NCBI RefSeq assembly: GCF_027579695.1
Contig: NC_083579.1
Location: 68,396,871 to 68,460,870 of the forward strand
DNA: 64,000 bases
Origin: Neoarius graeffei
Lineage: Eukaryota > Chordata > Actinopteri > Siluriformes > Ariidae
Direction of reading: 5' to 3'
Below are positions 12,312-23,155 of the stretch, in pieces. Each line of letters begins with the position of its first letter. Within the stretch, counting starts at the first letter, position 1. The notes below the pieces were generated by a model. It did not search any database, was not told the origin of the DNA, and saw nothing but the letters and a program-made list of their open reading frames with translations. Made by a program: the position numbers and the translations under genes.

Positions 12312-13920
12312 ACGGGAAACAACATGTGAACTCATAATATTCACACAAGAGCAGGACAGGGTTGAAGTATTCGTGTCGAAATGAATGCTTGCCCTCAGTC
12401 TTTGATGTAACACCATGATGGCATGAAGAGAATGGCAATGGACAAGTATGATCTCCCTTTCGCGTAACCTATTCATTAGCACAGTACTCTGAACTACTAC
12501 TGTAGATCTTGTCTTTTTGTGCAATATTTAATGTGCTCGCTTCAAAACAGTGCGCCCCTTTTTTTTTTTTTTACATGCAGCCTTTACTCTCAGCATGTTT
12601 CAAACAAATACAGCGTCAGAACCATTAGCTGAGTGGCACTGACTGATGCTTTGATTTTCATTTCGAAATTAACTGTTTGTGAAAAAAAGAAATCAGAACT
12701 CAGGCCTTTATGGAGTTTAAACCTTTTGGTGCACACATAATTCAGTGCAATCAGGCATTTAGTGGGAAGAAGCACGATCTATCTAGTGTCATTTTTTCCC
12801 ATAGAATGGCTAAGCAAGCTGCTGATGGTTCACATGGGCTGTTTTCTTTCTCCAAGTACAAAAGCAAGCCCTGGGAAAGGAATGTCTTATGCCCAAGGTA
12901 AAGACAACTGTCTCCACTCGTTCCCATCAGCCGGCCCTTCATCCTCAGAATCTGCGGCGTCTTTCTCAGCGTTCCGCATCAGTAGCAATCCCAGCCTCAC
13001 TCAGGCATGGCCAGTTCCTAATCCTGAGTTGTTTTAGCAGGATTCTGTGGCTTCCTCTTCCCACAGCAGGCTAAAGCGGTGCTGCGCTCTTGGATAACAG
13101 CTGCCAAAGGTGCAGTATGACACATGGGTCACACCACGGACAGAGGCTCTACGTGATTATCTGCTGACAGGATCAGTGCACAGCTTTATTTCATGTACAG
13201 TATGTATCATACTCAAGGGAAGAAACAGGAAGTCACGGAGCAGTTAAGTAAGAAATAAAACATTTGGGGAAATGCTGTTATTCGGAAAATGATGAAGTGG
13301 TGTGATGCGTCCTGACGCAAAGCAGAGTTACCGCGTGTCCTGAAGTGTTTTATTCCTCTTATACTACAGTAACTTAACAACTCTAATGATTTTTATTCAT
13401 TAAAAAATGTAGTTCCTGTTATCACTTACATAATATCAGCTATAAATAATCATTCCGTCATCAGCCTCATGCTTTCTCTCTGTTGAAGTCAAATAAATCA
13501 AAATAAAGCAGGAAAAAACATACTGGGGTGGGTTTCCCAAAAGCCTCTTAACACTAAGAACATCTTAACTGGAAGAGAGTGTGTTCATTGTGCTGCTCGC
13601 GCTACCATTTAACGATGATCTTTGTGCTACGATGCTTTTGGGAAACGGCACTGAGCATTACAAAGCACCGGAGACTCCATCCATAACCGTTAAATAAACA
13701 ATCGCCTAACAATAAACTTCACCGTATAACCAATGATACGGTTTTCTTTGTTAAATAACAACAACATTTTTAATTCTCTCCTTACTAGTCTTAGCTCATG
13801 TGAAACATCAGCTATACAAGCCCCTGTGATTAGCTGTTACTATAGAAACGATAACATATTAGAACAAATTCGGTAAAATAAACTCAGGATTTGCCTGGCA
13901 ACTGGTAATATTGTCAGAGC
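12312..13920. other. Intron 4 stretch without recognised genes
   Basis: Only weak structure was seen. A poly-T run lies near 12560. The part 12900-13080 is relatively GC-rich with open frames on the plus strand but no recognisable protein. I do not call any feature here. Confidence 0.4.
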
Positions 13921-13998
13921 TGCGGTTATAGAAAATTAATCATCACCTTCTGGCCAATCAGAATCAAGGATTTGACAGTGCTGTGGTAGAACAGATGT

Positions 13999-14596
13999 TA
14001 TTCTATCCACATTCACTGGATATGAGCAATCGTGCGCTCTGATTGGCTACTCTACTAGTAGGATATCAGTTCATATACCGTGAGTAGGGAAAAACAAAAT
14101 GGTGGACCGTGTTGCTGAACCAACCAAGGATGAAATACAAACTGTACTCGAAAATAAAACCACAAAAATTATCACGTATTTAAAACAAACAGAAATAGCT
14201 AAAAGAATATATATTTTTTGTTTGTTTGTTTGTTTGTTTGTCATCCCCCCCATATCTCCCGTTCCACACTCCAGCTCAGTCGGTGGCAGTAATGCACCTT
14301 TAAGTTGGTTTGCCAACCACCAAAAAATCCTAAAGAAGACGAAGAAAACCCCCCCAAAAAAGCAACAAAATATGGAATGAAAGTTTTTGATGGTAAGAAC
14401 ATATCTTTTTTATTTTTGAAGAATTATTATTATTATAGCATTTTTCACAAATTGCTACTGTCATTTTGCCGGTTTGTTTACATTCTAAGCAAAAATGATT
14501 TTGTCGGATGTTTTGTATAAAATTTTTATTTACTAAATTTGCAAAAAATAAAAATGCCCTGTTTCTCAAAATCCAGTGAATGTGGATAGAATAAAA
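13999..14596 (+). mobile_element. Foldback element A with KDEI-type N-terminal exon
   Basis: The ends are inverted: ATTCTATCCACATTCACTGGA on the left and TCCAGTGAATGTGGATAGAA on the right. Inside, an ATG at 14099 opens MVDRVAEPTKDEIQTVLENK. After a stretch with a (TTTG)n and other insertions, the text KKATKYGMKVFD followed by GTAAGAAC (a good splice donor) appears near 14347-14391. This pattern (MAE-xx-DEI-LLxNK, KKATKYGxKVF) resembles the N-terminus of KIAA1958-like / Crypton-type tyrosine-recombinase proteins, from memory of the family only. Copies B and C share the start. Confidence 0.6.
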
Positions 14597-14706
14597 CAGT
14601 TATTCCACTCAATCTCGTCGTACATGGCTTATAGTCAACTCGGCACTACGCACCTCATCAGCTATTGGCTCATGTACGACTCGATTTCATGGAATAACTG
14701 TTAAAT
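14597..14706. repeat. Palindromic module beside element A
   Basis: 'aacagttattccactcaat' at the left is mirrored by 'atggaataactgtt' at the right. The interior 'cgtcgtacatggcttatag' is mirrored by 'tattggctcatgtacgactcg'. The same module occurs next to element C at 27545-27655, so the two modules probably belong to one larger foldback transposon. Confidence 0.7.
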
Positions 14707-14848
14707 AGTTATCTTTTTTTTTTTAAATCACACACTCTCAGATCTTATTTATTCTCAATTTCTTATTTATTTTATTATTTCTTTCAAATTTTACTGTTTT
14801 GTTTTGTACAATAATGATGAAAACTTTGAAACTACGAAATAACACGTA

Positions 14849-15080
14849 GTAAATCTGCTGTTATAGAAAATTAATCAACACCTTCTGGCCAGTCAGAATC
14901 AAGGATTTGACAGTGCTGTGGTAGAACAGATGTTATTCTGTCCACAGTCACTGGATATGAGCAATCGCGAGCTCTGATTGGCTACTCTACTAGTAGGATA
15001 TCAGCTCATATACCGTGAGTAGAGAAAAACAAAATGGCGGAGCGTGTTGCTGAACCAACCAAGGACGAGAAACTTGTCAT
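14849..15080 (+). mobile_element. Foldback element B, left part only
   Basis: It is nearly identical to 13919-14130: 'tagaaaattaatcaacacc', the CAGTCAGAATCAAGGATTTG flank, a TIR with 'tgttattctgtccacagtca', and an ATG at 15034 opening MAERVAEPTKDE. It breaks off after 'aaccaaggacgag', about 120 bp from prox2 exon 4. It may be a tandem duplication of the left part of A. Confidence 0.7.
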
Positions 15081-15198
15081 AAGCCTTTAGATCAAAATAG
15101 CTTCAAAATAATCAGGAAACAAATTGAATAAGGCGTGTCCATGTTGTAACCGATACTGTAAATCTTGGTCATTTGAGCATGTGTGAAAGGAACCCTAC

Positions 15199-15393
15199 CT
15201 GGAAATCGTTGGCTTTGTTGTAGTGCATGTTAAGAGCACGGAAGACTTCAGAGTCTCTGGTAACAGACATGTCATTCACATCACTCACTCCATCCAGGAT
15301 GGCCTGGCGTGCAAACTTCTCCATCTGAATGTAGTAGAACTCTCGGAAGTTACTGAACCACTTGATTAGCTGGGAAGTGATACAGCGATTAAA
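15199..15393 (-). CDS. prox2: prox2 exon 4: homeodomain recognition part
   Basis: The exon is 195 nt (65 codons) between the acceptor 'tctattttcag' and the donor CAG/GTAGGG. It encodes FNRCITSQLIKWFSNFREFY, then IQMEKFARQAILDG and the stretch ending ALNMHYNKANDFQ. This is the core of the atypical Prospero homeodomain, including the WFSNFREFYY helix that corresponds to the DNA recognition helix. It joins exon 3 (PDVK/FNRC) and exon 5 (NDFQ/VPER) in phase 0. Against other PROX proteins I recall, the variable segment here is VSDVNDMSVTRDSEV. The identification as a PROX family gene is very firm. Confidence 0.97.
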
Positions 15394-15689
15394 CTGAAAA
15401 TAGATGAGAAAAACAAAAAAGAAACATTTTAATGAAATATATTGCCTCTGAGATGTGTAAAAACTAATAAATTTTCCATTCTGAAGCATTCATTTAAAAA
15501 CGTTAGAGATAAATGTTCAGAAAGACAGTATCGTTAAGTAATAACGTATTCAGATAAAGATATGAAGGCCGTCTGGGTTCTGCAGAAACAAAAGCAAGTG
15601 AGAGCCAGAGTCTCCATGTGAACTGTGGCACATTTTCAAAGACGCTTAGAACAACCTACAAACCCACTTCCTTATAAGACGACTCGGTG

Positions 15690-15940
15690 GCTCAGAGAGC
15701 TGATGCAGGTTTAAAGGGTGACCACACCAAAGTTTCATTTTTATTTTTTTATTTATTTATTTGACTACTGATGTTCTGTACTACACTATTTTTAGATATG
15801 TAAGTCATTTTCTATTTTATTATTTAGAAACCATCTTCACTTTACAAGAACATAATACACTTATAGTACTGCTGTACATTCTGTATCTAGATTTATATAA
15901 AATATGAAACAGTGGATAAATATATACTGTCCCCTCTTAA
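15690..15940. other. AT-rich intron 3 segment, no feature
   Basis: Contains short TTTA runs. It leads into a MITE-like text 'ctgtcccctcttaaagtatt' at about 15927-15948, interrupted by the Tc1 foldback at 15980. The right continuation is at 17809-18000 (CAAAAGATGCTTTTCAGCTT...). Confidence 0.4.
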
Positions 15941-16133
15941 AGTATTGGAACAACAAGGCCAATTCTATTGTTTTTGCTACACCGATCAGCCATAATATTA
16001 TGACCACTGACAGGTAAAGTGAATTACATTGATTACCTCATTACAATGGCACCTGTCAAGGGGTGGGATATATTAGTATTAGGCAGCAAGATAATAGTCA
16101 GTTCTCGAAGTTGATGTGCTGGAAGCAGGAAAA

Positions 16134-16415
16134 ATGGGCAAGTGTAAGGATCTGAGTGACTTTGACAAGGGCCACATTGTGATGGCTAGATGGCTGGGTC
16201 TGAGCATCTCCAAAATGGCACATCTTGTAGGGTGTTCCTGGTATGCAGTGGTTCGTACCTACCAAAAGTGGTCCACGGAAGGACAACCGGTGAACTGACG
16301 ACAGGGTCACAAGTGGCCAATTGATTCATATGGGGCACGAAGGCTAGCCCATATGGTCCAATCCCACAGAAGAGCTACTGTAGCACAAACTGCTGAAAAA
16401 GTTAATGCTGGCTAA
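16134..16415 (+). pseudogene. Tc1-like transposase N-terminus (left arm)
   Basis: It encodes [20 protein letters not shown], then [20 protein letters not shown] and [13 protein letters not shown] with a stop, followed by readable text RRATVAQTAEKVNAG. This is the paired-like DNA-binding domain of a Tc1 transposase, which would bind the TIRs. No catalytic domain follows; the element folds back instead. The right arm repeats it on the minus strand (start near 17578, with the stretch 16432-16635 encoding its end). Confidence 0.88.
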
Positions 16416-16635
16416 AACAGAAAGGTGTCAGCATTAACTTTTTCAACAGTTTGTGCTACAGTTGCTCTTCTGTGGGATTGGACCATATGGGCTAGCCTTC
16501 GTGCCCCATATGAATCAATAAGCCTTGGCCACTTGTGACCCTGTCGTCAGTTCACCGGTTGTCCTTCCGTGGACCACTTTTGGTAGGTACTAACCACTGC
16601 ATACCAGGAACACCCTACAATATGTGCCATTTTGG

Positions 16636-17489
16636 CATTGTAGTCGAGTCATTAAACCTCAAGTCCGAGTCCAGTCTCGAGTCCCCAGTGTTCAAGTCAA
16701 AGTCATTAAAACATTTTTAGGGTCGAGTCCGAGACCAAGACTCCAACCGCACCATGTGACGGTGGCTGTTTCAGCGCCATTAACATTAGTTTGTTCCTGA
16801 ACATGACGTATGAACAGGTGAATGTGCTTCTCTTTGTCAGGGAGTGTGAAGTATTCTGTCAGAGATGGTTGGGAGACGGATGTAAGCGCAGAAAGTGTGT
16901 TTAATCATACAAGTGGAGACGGTAAACAATCCAGAATGGCAGGCAAATCATAAAACAGTGAAACAGGCAATAGGTCGAGCGAGGCACAAACAGGTTATCG
17001 TAGACTCGGCAGAATCAAAGACGAGAAACAGGAAATCAGGAAACCAAACAAGGAAATAAGGCTCAGTAACGTGTCAGCAACACAACTCAATACTTCGCAA
17101 AGTAAGTGTGTTTTCACAGTTTTTATATCGGCGCGCTGATTGCACCTAAATCCTGTGCAGGTACGAGTCGTTTACGGCGCATGAACGAGAGTCCACTTAG
17201 CACGTGCGCTGTCCGGGGCATGCCCGAGAGTCTATCTGATGCACGCGCCAAGGAGCATCGGTGTGACACTCTTGCACGAAATTAGTACAAAAATTTATGT
17301 AGATATAAATATCTTATGCCAAATTATTATAGCATGTTACAAAAAATAAGGAAAAAATACGAGTCTGTGTCTCCAATTTATGAGTTCGAATGCAGTTAAT
17401 GCACGAGTCTGAGTCATCAGTGCTCAAGTCAAGTCAAGTCACGAGTCTTTAAAATTAGGGCACGAGTCGGACTCGAGTACTACAAGCCT
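16636..17489. mobile_element. hAT-like element nested in the foldback
   Basis: Ends are roughly inverted: 'ttgtagtcgagtc' on the left, 'gactcgagtactacaa' on the right. Both sides carry 'caagtc/gagtcc'-type motifs. The flanks GCCATTTTG and GCCATTTGA match the single copy in the left arm, so a duplication of about 8 bp fits hAT. An inner block at 16850-17270 ('gttgggagacggatgtaagc' to 'gagcatcggtgtgacac') looks like a further unclassified, possibly LTR-like, repeat. No transposase was seen. Confidence 0.65.
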
Positions 17490-18040
17490 GCCATTTGAGA
17501 GATGCTCAGACCCAGTCATCCAGCCATCACAATTTGGCTCTTGTCAAAGTTGCTCAGATCCTTACGCTTGCCCATTTTTCCTGATCCAACACATCAACTT
17601 CAAGAACTGGGTGCTCTCTTGCTGCCTAATACTAATATATCCCACCCCTTGAGAGGTGCCATTGTAACAACATAGTCAGTGTTATTCACTGCACCTCTCA
17701 GTGGTCATATTGTAAGCCCCCTTAGATGAGCTTTAATGCTCTTGGGGCAAACTCTGACCCCAAATATGTTTAAATTTAAAAAAAAAAATGTTATGGCTGA
17801 TCAGTGTATACACTGAAGACATTTGGGTTTGGCATCAAAAGATGCTTTTCAGCTTTCATTTGCTGATATTTACATGCAGATATGTTAAACAACTTAAAAC
17901 ATAGCACCTTTTGTTTAAACACGCCCATTTTTCAAGTGATCAGAAATATTGGAACGTGTAACTGACAGTTGTGTTTTGTTGCCCAGGCGTGCCCTGTTAG
18001 ATTGATTGTTTAAAAAATTAATAGTTCTTGGTTTGAGCCC

Positions 18041-18106
18041 GGGTGGCACGGTGGTGTAGTGGTTAGCGCTGTCGCCTCACAGCAGGAAGGTCTGGGTTCG
18101 AGCCCC
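18041..18106 (+). repeat. Bare SINE head (tRNA-like, 66 bp)
   Basis: Only the tRNA-related head is present: GGGTGGCACGGTGGTGTAGT through GGTTCGAGCCCCG. It then passes straight into unrelated sequence. Both promoter-box-like motifs are kept. Confidence 0.85.
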
Positions 18107-18109
18107 GAA

Positions 18110-18735
18110 AACACTGGGAACACTCAATCTTAACATTAGCCTTGTTATTTTATCTGGTCATCCAAAAGGAGAAAGAAAAAAAGTGGAGCAAAAATGCCCA
18201 AGGGCTGAGCTGCCATCAAAGATGTTTCTTCCCTTTCTGTACACCATGTGAGAACGTGACTGTGGAAAAGTCCAGAAGGAAGCCTCGCTTTCAGTGGGTG
18301 TAGATGATAGGAATGAAATCAGACACTGGGATTAACTTTGTCTTTGTTCACTTTGAATTCTCACAGAAGGGTCAGCCCTGGTCCAGGAGGAGACTCTGTC
18401 CAGGCTCACCTCACTAACTCCTGGAGAGCAGGAGGGCAGGGGAACATTTCCATCAGTCCTAGCAGGAAGTGCTCGAGGGGTAGAAGGAGCCAAACCAGAC
18501 AGGATATTGTGTGTCAGCCTGCTTTAAAAACTTTACTTTCAGTACCTAGTATTCCTAACACTGATGTGTAATAGGTAAGGGATAAAACACAAAGGGGTGT
18601 GCTGTTACAGGAAAATAATCGACGATTGGGTGGTGAGATGCACCCTGGCACAAAGGTGAAGGCTCTTACCAATTTGCCAACGATTACATATTTTTAGCAT
18701 TTTTTAAATTAAAAATGACACATTTTATATATACA
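18110..18735. other. Intron 3 segment without recognised genes
   Basis: Open frames such as 18338-18571 have no recognisable product. The 18350-18560 part is GC-richer than its neighbours but shows no splice or domain evidence. Confidence 0.35.
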
Positions 18736-18737
18736 CA

Positions 18738-19118
18738 TGGTGGTGTAAGTGGTTTGCAAGGTCGCCTCACAGCAAGAAGGTTCTGGGTTCGAGCCCAGCG
18801 GCCGGCGAGGGCCTTTCTGCGTGGAGTTTGCATGTTCTCCCCGTGTTTGTGTGGGTTTCCTCCGGGTGCTCCGGTTTCCCCCACAGTCCAAAGACATGCG
18901 GTTAGGCTAATATGGGACGGCCTTGGGCTGAGGTGCCCTTGAGCGAGACACCTAACTCCCAACTGCTCCCCGGGCGCTGTTAGCATGGCTGCCCACTGCT
19001 CTGGGTATGTGTGTGTGCTCATTGCTCACATGTGTGTGCATGTGTGTGTTCACTGCTTCGGATGGGTTAAATGCAGAGAGGAATTTCACAAGTGTGTGAT
19101 GAATAAAGTTGTGCTTTC
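18738..19118 (+). repeat. tRNA-derived SINE, tail variant 2
   Basis: It shares the head and first half of the body with the other SINEs. After 'aaagacatgcggttaggcta' it switches to a different 3' part ('gggctgaggtgcccttgagc' ... GGATGGGTTAAATGCAGAGA ... 'gatgaataaagttgtgcttt'). The same tail type occurs at 47089-47437 on the minus strand. The head is degraded at its first bases. Confidence 0.88.
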
Positions 19119-19119
19119 T

Positions 19120-19122
19120 TTC

Positions 19123-19159
<37 letters not shown>

Positions 19160-19162
19160 GAG
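19120..19162. repeat. (TG)n/(TA)n microsatellite
   Basis: TGTGTGTG followed by TATATATA between two SINEs. Confidence 0.9.
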
Positions 19163-19164
19163 AG

Positions 19165-19537
19165 GGCGGCACGGTGGTGTAGTGGTTAGCGCTGTCGCCT
19201 CACAGCAAGAAGGTCCAGGTTTGAGCCCCGTGGCCGGCGAGGGCCTTTCTGTGCGGAGTTTGCATGTTCTCCCCATGTCCGCGTGGGTTTCCTCCGGGTG
19301 CTCCGGTTTCCCCCACAGTCCAAAGACATGCAGGTTAGGTTAACTGGTGACTCTAAATTGACCGTAGGTGTGAATGTGAGTGTGAATGGTTGTCTGTGTC
19401 TATGTGTCAGCCCTGTGATGACCTGGCGACTTGTCCAGGGTGTACCCCGCCTTTCGCCCGTAGTCAGCTGGGATAGGCTCCAGCTTGCCTGCGACCCTGT
19501 AGAACAGGATAAAGCGGCTAGAGATAATGAGATGAGA

Positions 19538-19541
<4 letters not shown>
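19165..19541 (+). repeat. tRNA-derived SINE, copy 6
   Basis: Full copy with the AGAACAGGATAAAGCGGCTA 3' part and a GATGAGATGA tail. It is bordered by TA microsatellites on both sides. Confidence 0.94.

Positions 19542-19573
<32 letters not shown>
19542..19573. repeat. (TA)n microsatellite
   Basis: About 16 TA units between two SINE copies. The repeated SINE and TA units suggest insertion into, or duplication with, the TA tract. Confidence 0.92.
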
Positions 19574-19950
19574 GGGCGGCACGGTGGTGTAGTGGTTAGC
19601 GCTGTCGCCTCACAGCAAGAAGGTCCTGGGTTCGAGCCCCGGGGCCGGCGAGGGCCTTTCTGTGTGGAGTTTGCATGTTCTCCCCGTGTCCGCGTGGGTT
19701 TCCTCCGGGTGCTCCGGTTTCCCCCACAGTCCAAAGACATGCAGGTTAGGTTAACTGGTGACTCTAAATTGACCGTAGGTGTGAATGTGAGTGTGAATGG
19801 TTGTCTGTGTCTATGTGTCAGCCCTGCGATGACCTGGCGACTTGTCCAGGGTGTACCCCGCCTTTCGCCCGTAGTCAGCTGGGATAGGCTCCAGCTTGCC
19901 TGCGACCCTGTAGAAGGATAAAGCGGCTAGAGATAATGAGATGAGATGAG
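19574..19950 (+). repeat. tRNA-derived SINE, copy 7
   Basis: Full copy, very close to copy 6, ending in GATGAGATGAGATATATATA. Its end touches the left terminus of the next MITE. Confidence 0.94.
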
Positions 19951-20180
19951 ATATATATATACACTCACTGGCCACTTTAATAGGAACTTATCCTTGATTC
20001 TAAGATTCTTGTTCTTGGCTGCATGAGTGGAACCCAATGCGGTCTTCTGTTTTCTGTTGCATGTCGAGATGCTTTTCTGCTCACCACGGTTGTAAAGAGT
20101 GATTATATGAGTTACTATATCCTTCCTGGCAGCTCAAACCAATCTGTCCATTTTCCTCCAATCGCTCTTATCAACAAGGT

Positions 20181-21330
20181 CAAGGCCGGATTAACTATAT
20201 GGGCCTGCGGCACAGTGCCCAGGGGCACCAACCACTCACAGCCAGTGGGGGGGCACCACATGACAGAAAGTTTAAAAATATTTTGCGTGAATGTTTGTAC
20301 ACTTAAAATGGTTATACACTTGACACTGTTAAATAGTCATAGCTCATTATGAACACTAATTTCATAAGAACAACAACAATACCGTAATCATAATTCTGAG
20401 CAAGAGTGGCCTATGTGACCATTAACCCCCCTTTGCTCAACCTGTCAGTTGAGCCAGTCCACCTACGGTGAAATGTATCAATTTTTTAAAAACCGCAGTA
20501 GAAATGAAAAATGGACAGACATCAATTGAGTGGTTGTGCGAAGAGAAAATTTAAAAAAGAGAAAGACTCCAGGCGTGTAGCTGCAATTAAAAATGTTCCA
20601 GTGTTAGATCGTTTTTTTATAAAAACATCGACAACTGCTGTCACTACCAGCGCTGAAGCCGAAGCTGGTGAAATCAGCGATGCTAGTGAGGGAGATGGCC
20701 CTGCTAGCACTAGCCGGGGAGATGCTACAACCACAGCCAGTGTTAGCCGAGGGGTCGGCGACGACGAGGATCCCCTTGAGGAAGATGGGAGCGAGGGAGA
20801 CCTGTACTGGATGTTATTTGAATTTATATTTCGAATTGAGACATTTGAATATGTTGCCTAGATCGATGCTATTTTAATTGATACACATTTTGAATTGACA
20901 CATTTGAATATGCTGTATTGTATATAGATGGATGCTGTTTAAATTGCTGATGCTGTTTGAATTGATACACGTTTTGAATTGAGACATTTGAATATGGATA
21001 GAATAGAGTATGGATGCTTTGAAGGTTTTTATTGAGACATACAAATATATGCTGCTCATTTTTGAATAAGACATTTCAATATGCCTACATGCATATCGTT
21101 GGTTGTTTTCAGTGAATTTGATGGGCTGATGTAGCCTACTTAATACATTTTCAATGAGGAAGAATGACCTTGTTTATGTGTACTGTTGTTTATGTATATG
21201 CTACTATTTTTGACAGCAAAGGGCAAGGCTTGTGAGTGTGTGCAGGAGGTTACTGAACGCGTGCGCGCAGGGTGGTGGGGCACTTGAGGTATAGTGCCCA
21301 GGGGCACCGCATTGGCTTAATACGGCACTG
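20181..21330 (+). mobile_element. hAT-like element (ZMYM1/TTF-finger type), truncated
   Basis: The ends are approximately inverted: 'caaggccggattaa' with 'cagtgcccaggggcacc' at the left, 'gtgcccaggggcaccgc' then 'ttaatacggcactg' at the right. ACAAGGTC before it and ACAAGGTG after it suggest an 8-bp duplication. It encodes only the start of a transposase and inserted into the MITE around it. Confidence 0.75.
20511..20861 (+). pseudogene. hAT transposase N-terminal fragment
   Basis: It encodes MDRHQLSGCAKRKFKKEKDS with a following NVPVLDRFF motif, then an acidic Ser/Thr/Ala-rich linker (EAEAGEISDASEGDGPAST). The SGxxKRKxKKE...LDRFF arrangement is typical of the start of ZMYM1-like hAT transposases. 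There is no zinc finger or RNase H-like catalytic region after it; the element body is deleted. It is not expected to have a function. Confidence 0.65.
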
Positions 21331-21844
21331 ACAAGGTGTTTGTTTCCACCCACAGAACTGTCCCTCACTCACTCACGCAATGTTTTTTTGCTTTTTGCAC
21401 CACTCTGTGTAAACTCTACAGACTGTCGTGTGTGAAAACCCCAGGAGATCAGCAGTTTATGAAATACTCAAACCAATCCATTTGGCTCAAACCAACGCCC
21501 ATGCCAAAGTAAAAGAAAGTCACACTTTGAGATCACAATTTTTCCCGTTCTGATGTTTGAAGTGAACATTAATTAACTGAAGCTCTGCATAATTTGATGC
21601 ATTATGCTGCTGTCAAGGGATCAGCTGATGAGATAACTGCATAAAACAGGTGGATGGGTATACCTAATAAAGTGGCTAGTGAGTGTATATTGATCAGTTT
21701 ATAATTGCATTTAATGTTGTAGAACATCAGTGAAACAAGTTAGTTCCTGTTACCACATACCGTACGTTCTAGTATAAAATGGAAGTGATGCATCTTACCA
21801 CCCCGTCTTTTTTCCTTTCTTGTGAATTTAAAGGAAAACTCCAG

Positions 21845-21891
21845 GTTTGTTTGTTTGTTTGTTTGTTTGTTTGTTTGTTTGTTTGTTTGTT
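21845..21891. repeat. (GTTT)n microsatellite
   Basis: About 12 units of TTTG/GTTT, directly next to the left terminus of the following palindromic element. Confidence 0.95.
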
Positions 21892-21892
21892 A

Positions 21893-22861
21893 ACTGGGCC
21901 CTATTTTCCCATCTCTTTGGGTCTCTTTGGGTCATTGTTTTACCTTTCTCTTCTTCCTGTCTCTGCTGAAGCAGCCCATTCAGTGCCTGTAGTCGATTAT
22001 CACACAGGGGCTGTTTTCTGATGTTTCTAAAAGGAGAGGTCATGCAGAATTTGTGGAAAAGGTCTATTTCGAAAGTAATGCCTGAATATTTAGCTGATTA
22101 TGACAATATGAATGAGCATCTGACAACATGGAAAGTATCCCTTTTGTAAACATCAGAAAACAGCCTCCGTGCGATAATCGACCAGAGGCGTTGAATGGGG
22201 TGCTGCGTCAGAGACCGCAAGAAGAGAAAGATAAAACGATGACTGCAGAAACATTCCATCCATTATCTGTAGCCGCTTATCTTGTGCAGGGTTGCGAGCA
22301 GGCTGGAGCCTATCCCAGCTGACTATGGGCGAGAGGCGGGGTTCACCCTGGACAAGTCACCAGATCATTGCAGGGCTGACAGACAGAGACAAACAACCAT
22401 TCACACTCTCATTCACACCTACGGTCAATTCAGAGCCACCAATTAGCCTGACCTGCGTGTCTTTGGACTGTGGGGGTAACCGGAGCACCCCATGCAGACA
22501 CGGGGAGAACATGCAAACTCTGCACAGAAAGGCCCTCGCTGGCCACTGGGCTCGAACCCAGAACCTTTTTGCTGTGAGAGGACATAACCACTACACCACC
22601 ATGCCGCCCTTGCAGAAACATTTGTTTTCTACAATTTCTTTACAGACATTGAGGTAAAGAAGGTCAGGTGAATCTCTAGAGAGTGAATAACATTATTAGC
22701 CTGTCAGTGGTGAAAACAAGACGTTTACTCTGATGCAGATTATTGTCTCATAGAATTACATTGCATAGACATTTTGTTCGAACTAAATGTTGAATCGATT
22801 TCAAGTGTTTTAGTCCTTAGTAAATATTTGGACCCAAAGAGATGGGAAAATAGGGCCCAGG
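21893..22861. mobile_element. Palindromic TIR MITE holding a SINE
   Basis: TGGGCCCTATTTTCCCATCT with CTTTGGGTC at the left is matched in inverse at 22834-22861 (GACCCAAAGAGATGGGAAAA, then TAGGGCCCA): a perfect match of about 28 bp. A second, inner inverted pair (about 21965-22040 and 22128-22212, 'aacatcagaaaacagcc') makes the left half fold further. The GGGCCC end resembles some PIF/Harbinger MITEs, but no clear 3-bp duplication is seen. A SINE at 22255-22609 interrupts it. Confidence 0.8.
22255..22609 (-). repeat. tRNA-derived SINE, copy 8
   Basis: A reverse-oriented copy with small internal deletions near the head (GGAGGAAAC block shortened). The direct repeat TGCAGAAACATT flanks it (22243-22255 region and 22611-22622), so it was retroposed into the MITE. 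Confidence 0.92.
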
Positions 22862-23155
22862 TTTTAAAAAATCCCAAAATTTTTCTTTAATAAAACAAAA
22901 CAATTGAACCTGTAATCTTACCAAGAAACCAGAAAGGGCAAACTCCTCCATCCTGAAGACTCTCCTTTAGCAGAAACCTTTCTTTGTTAAATTTTTTTTA
23001 ACTGTTTATTATTTGTTTTAGCTTAAGTACAGCATCTGCCATACAAGTCTCTGTGAATTAGCTGTTACTATACAAGCAATAATGCATTATAACAAGCACA
23101 TTAATATAACCCTGTGATTATCCCCCGCCCAAATGAAGTTTGGTGGGAGATTTAT

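Larger units (their letters stand above)
15980..17806. mobile_element. Head-to-head Tc1 foldback, carrying a hAT insertion
   Basis: The outer ends ACCGATCAGCCATAATATTA and the inverse at 17789-17806 (ATGTTATGGCTGATCAGTG) are flanked by TA (15978-15979, 17807-17808). Both arms contain the same 5' half of a Tc1 element in opposite orientation: left 15980-16411, right 16432-17806 (minus). They meet at 'gttaatgctggctaaaacag' near 16400-16430. The right arm is split by an unrelated insertion (16636-17489). The transposase is present only as its N-terminal helix-turn-helix region, twice. Confidence 0.88.
19962..21685. mobile_element. Large TIR MITE with nested hAT
   Basis: The ends are inverted: CACTCACTGGCCACTTTAAT at the left and ATAAAGTGGCTAGTGAGTG at the right, with TA just outside (19960-19961, 21686-21687). 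The native part is 19962-20180 plus 21331-21685; the rest is an inserted hAT. Its internal text (gatgcttttctgctcaccac, 'gagatcagcagtttatgaaa') is repeated as fragments at 5900 and 8060. It lies in prox2 intron 3. Confidence 0.88.
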
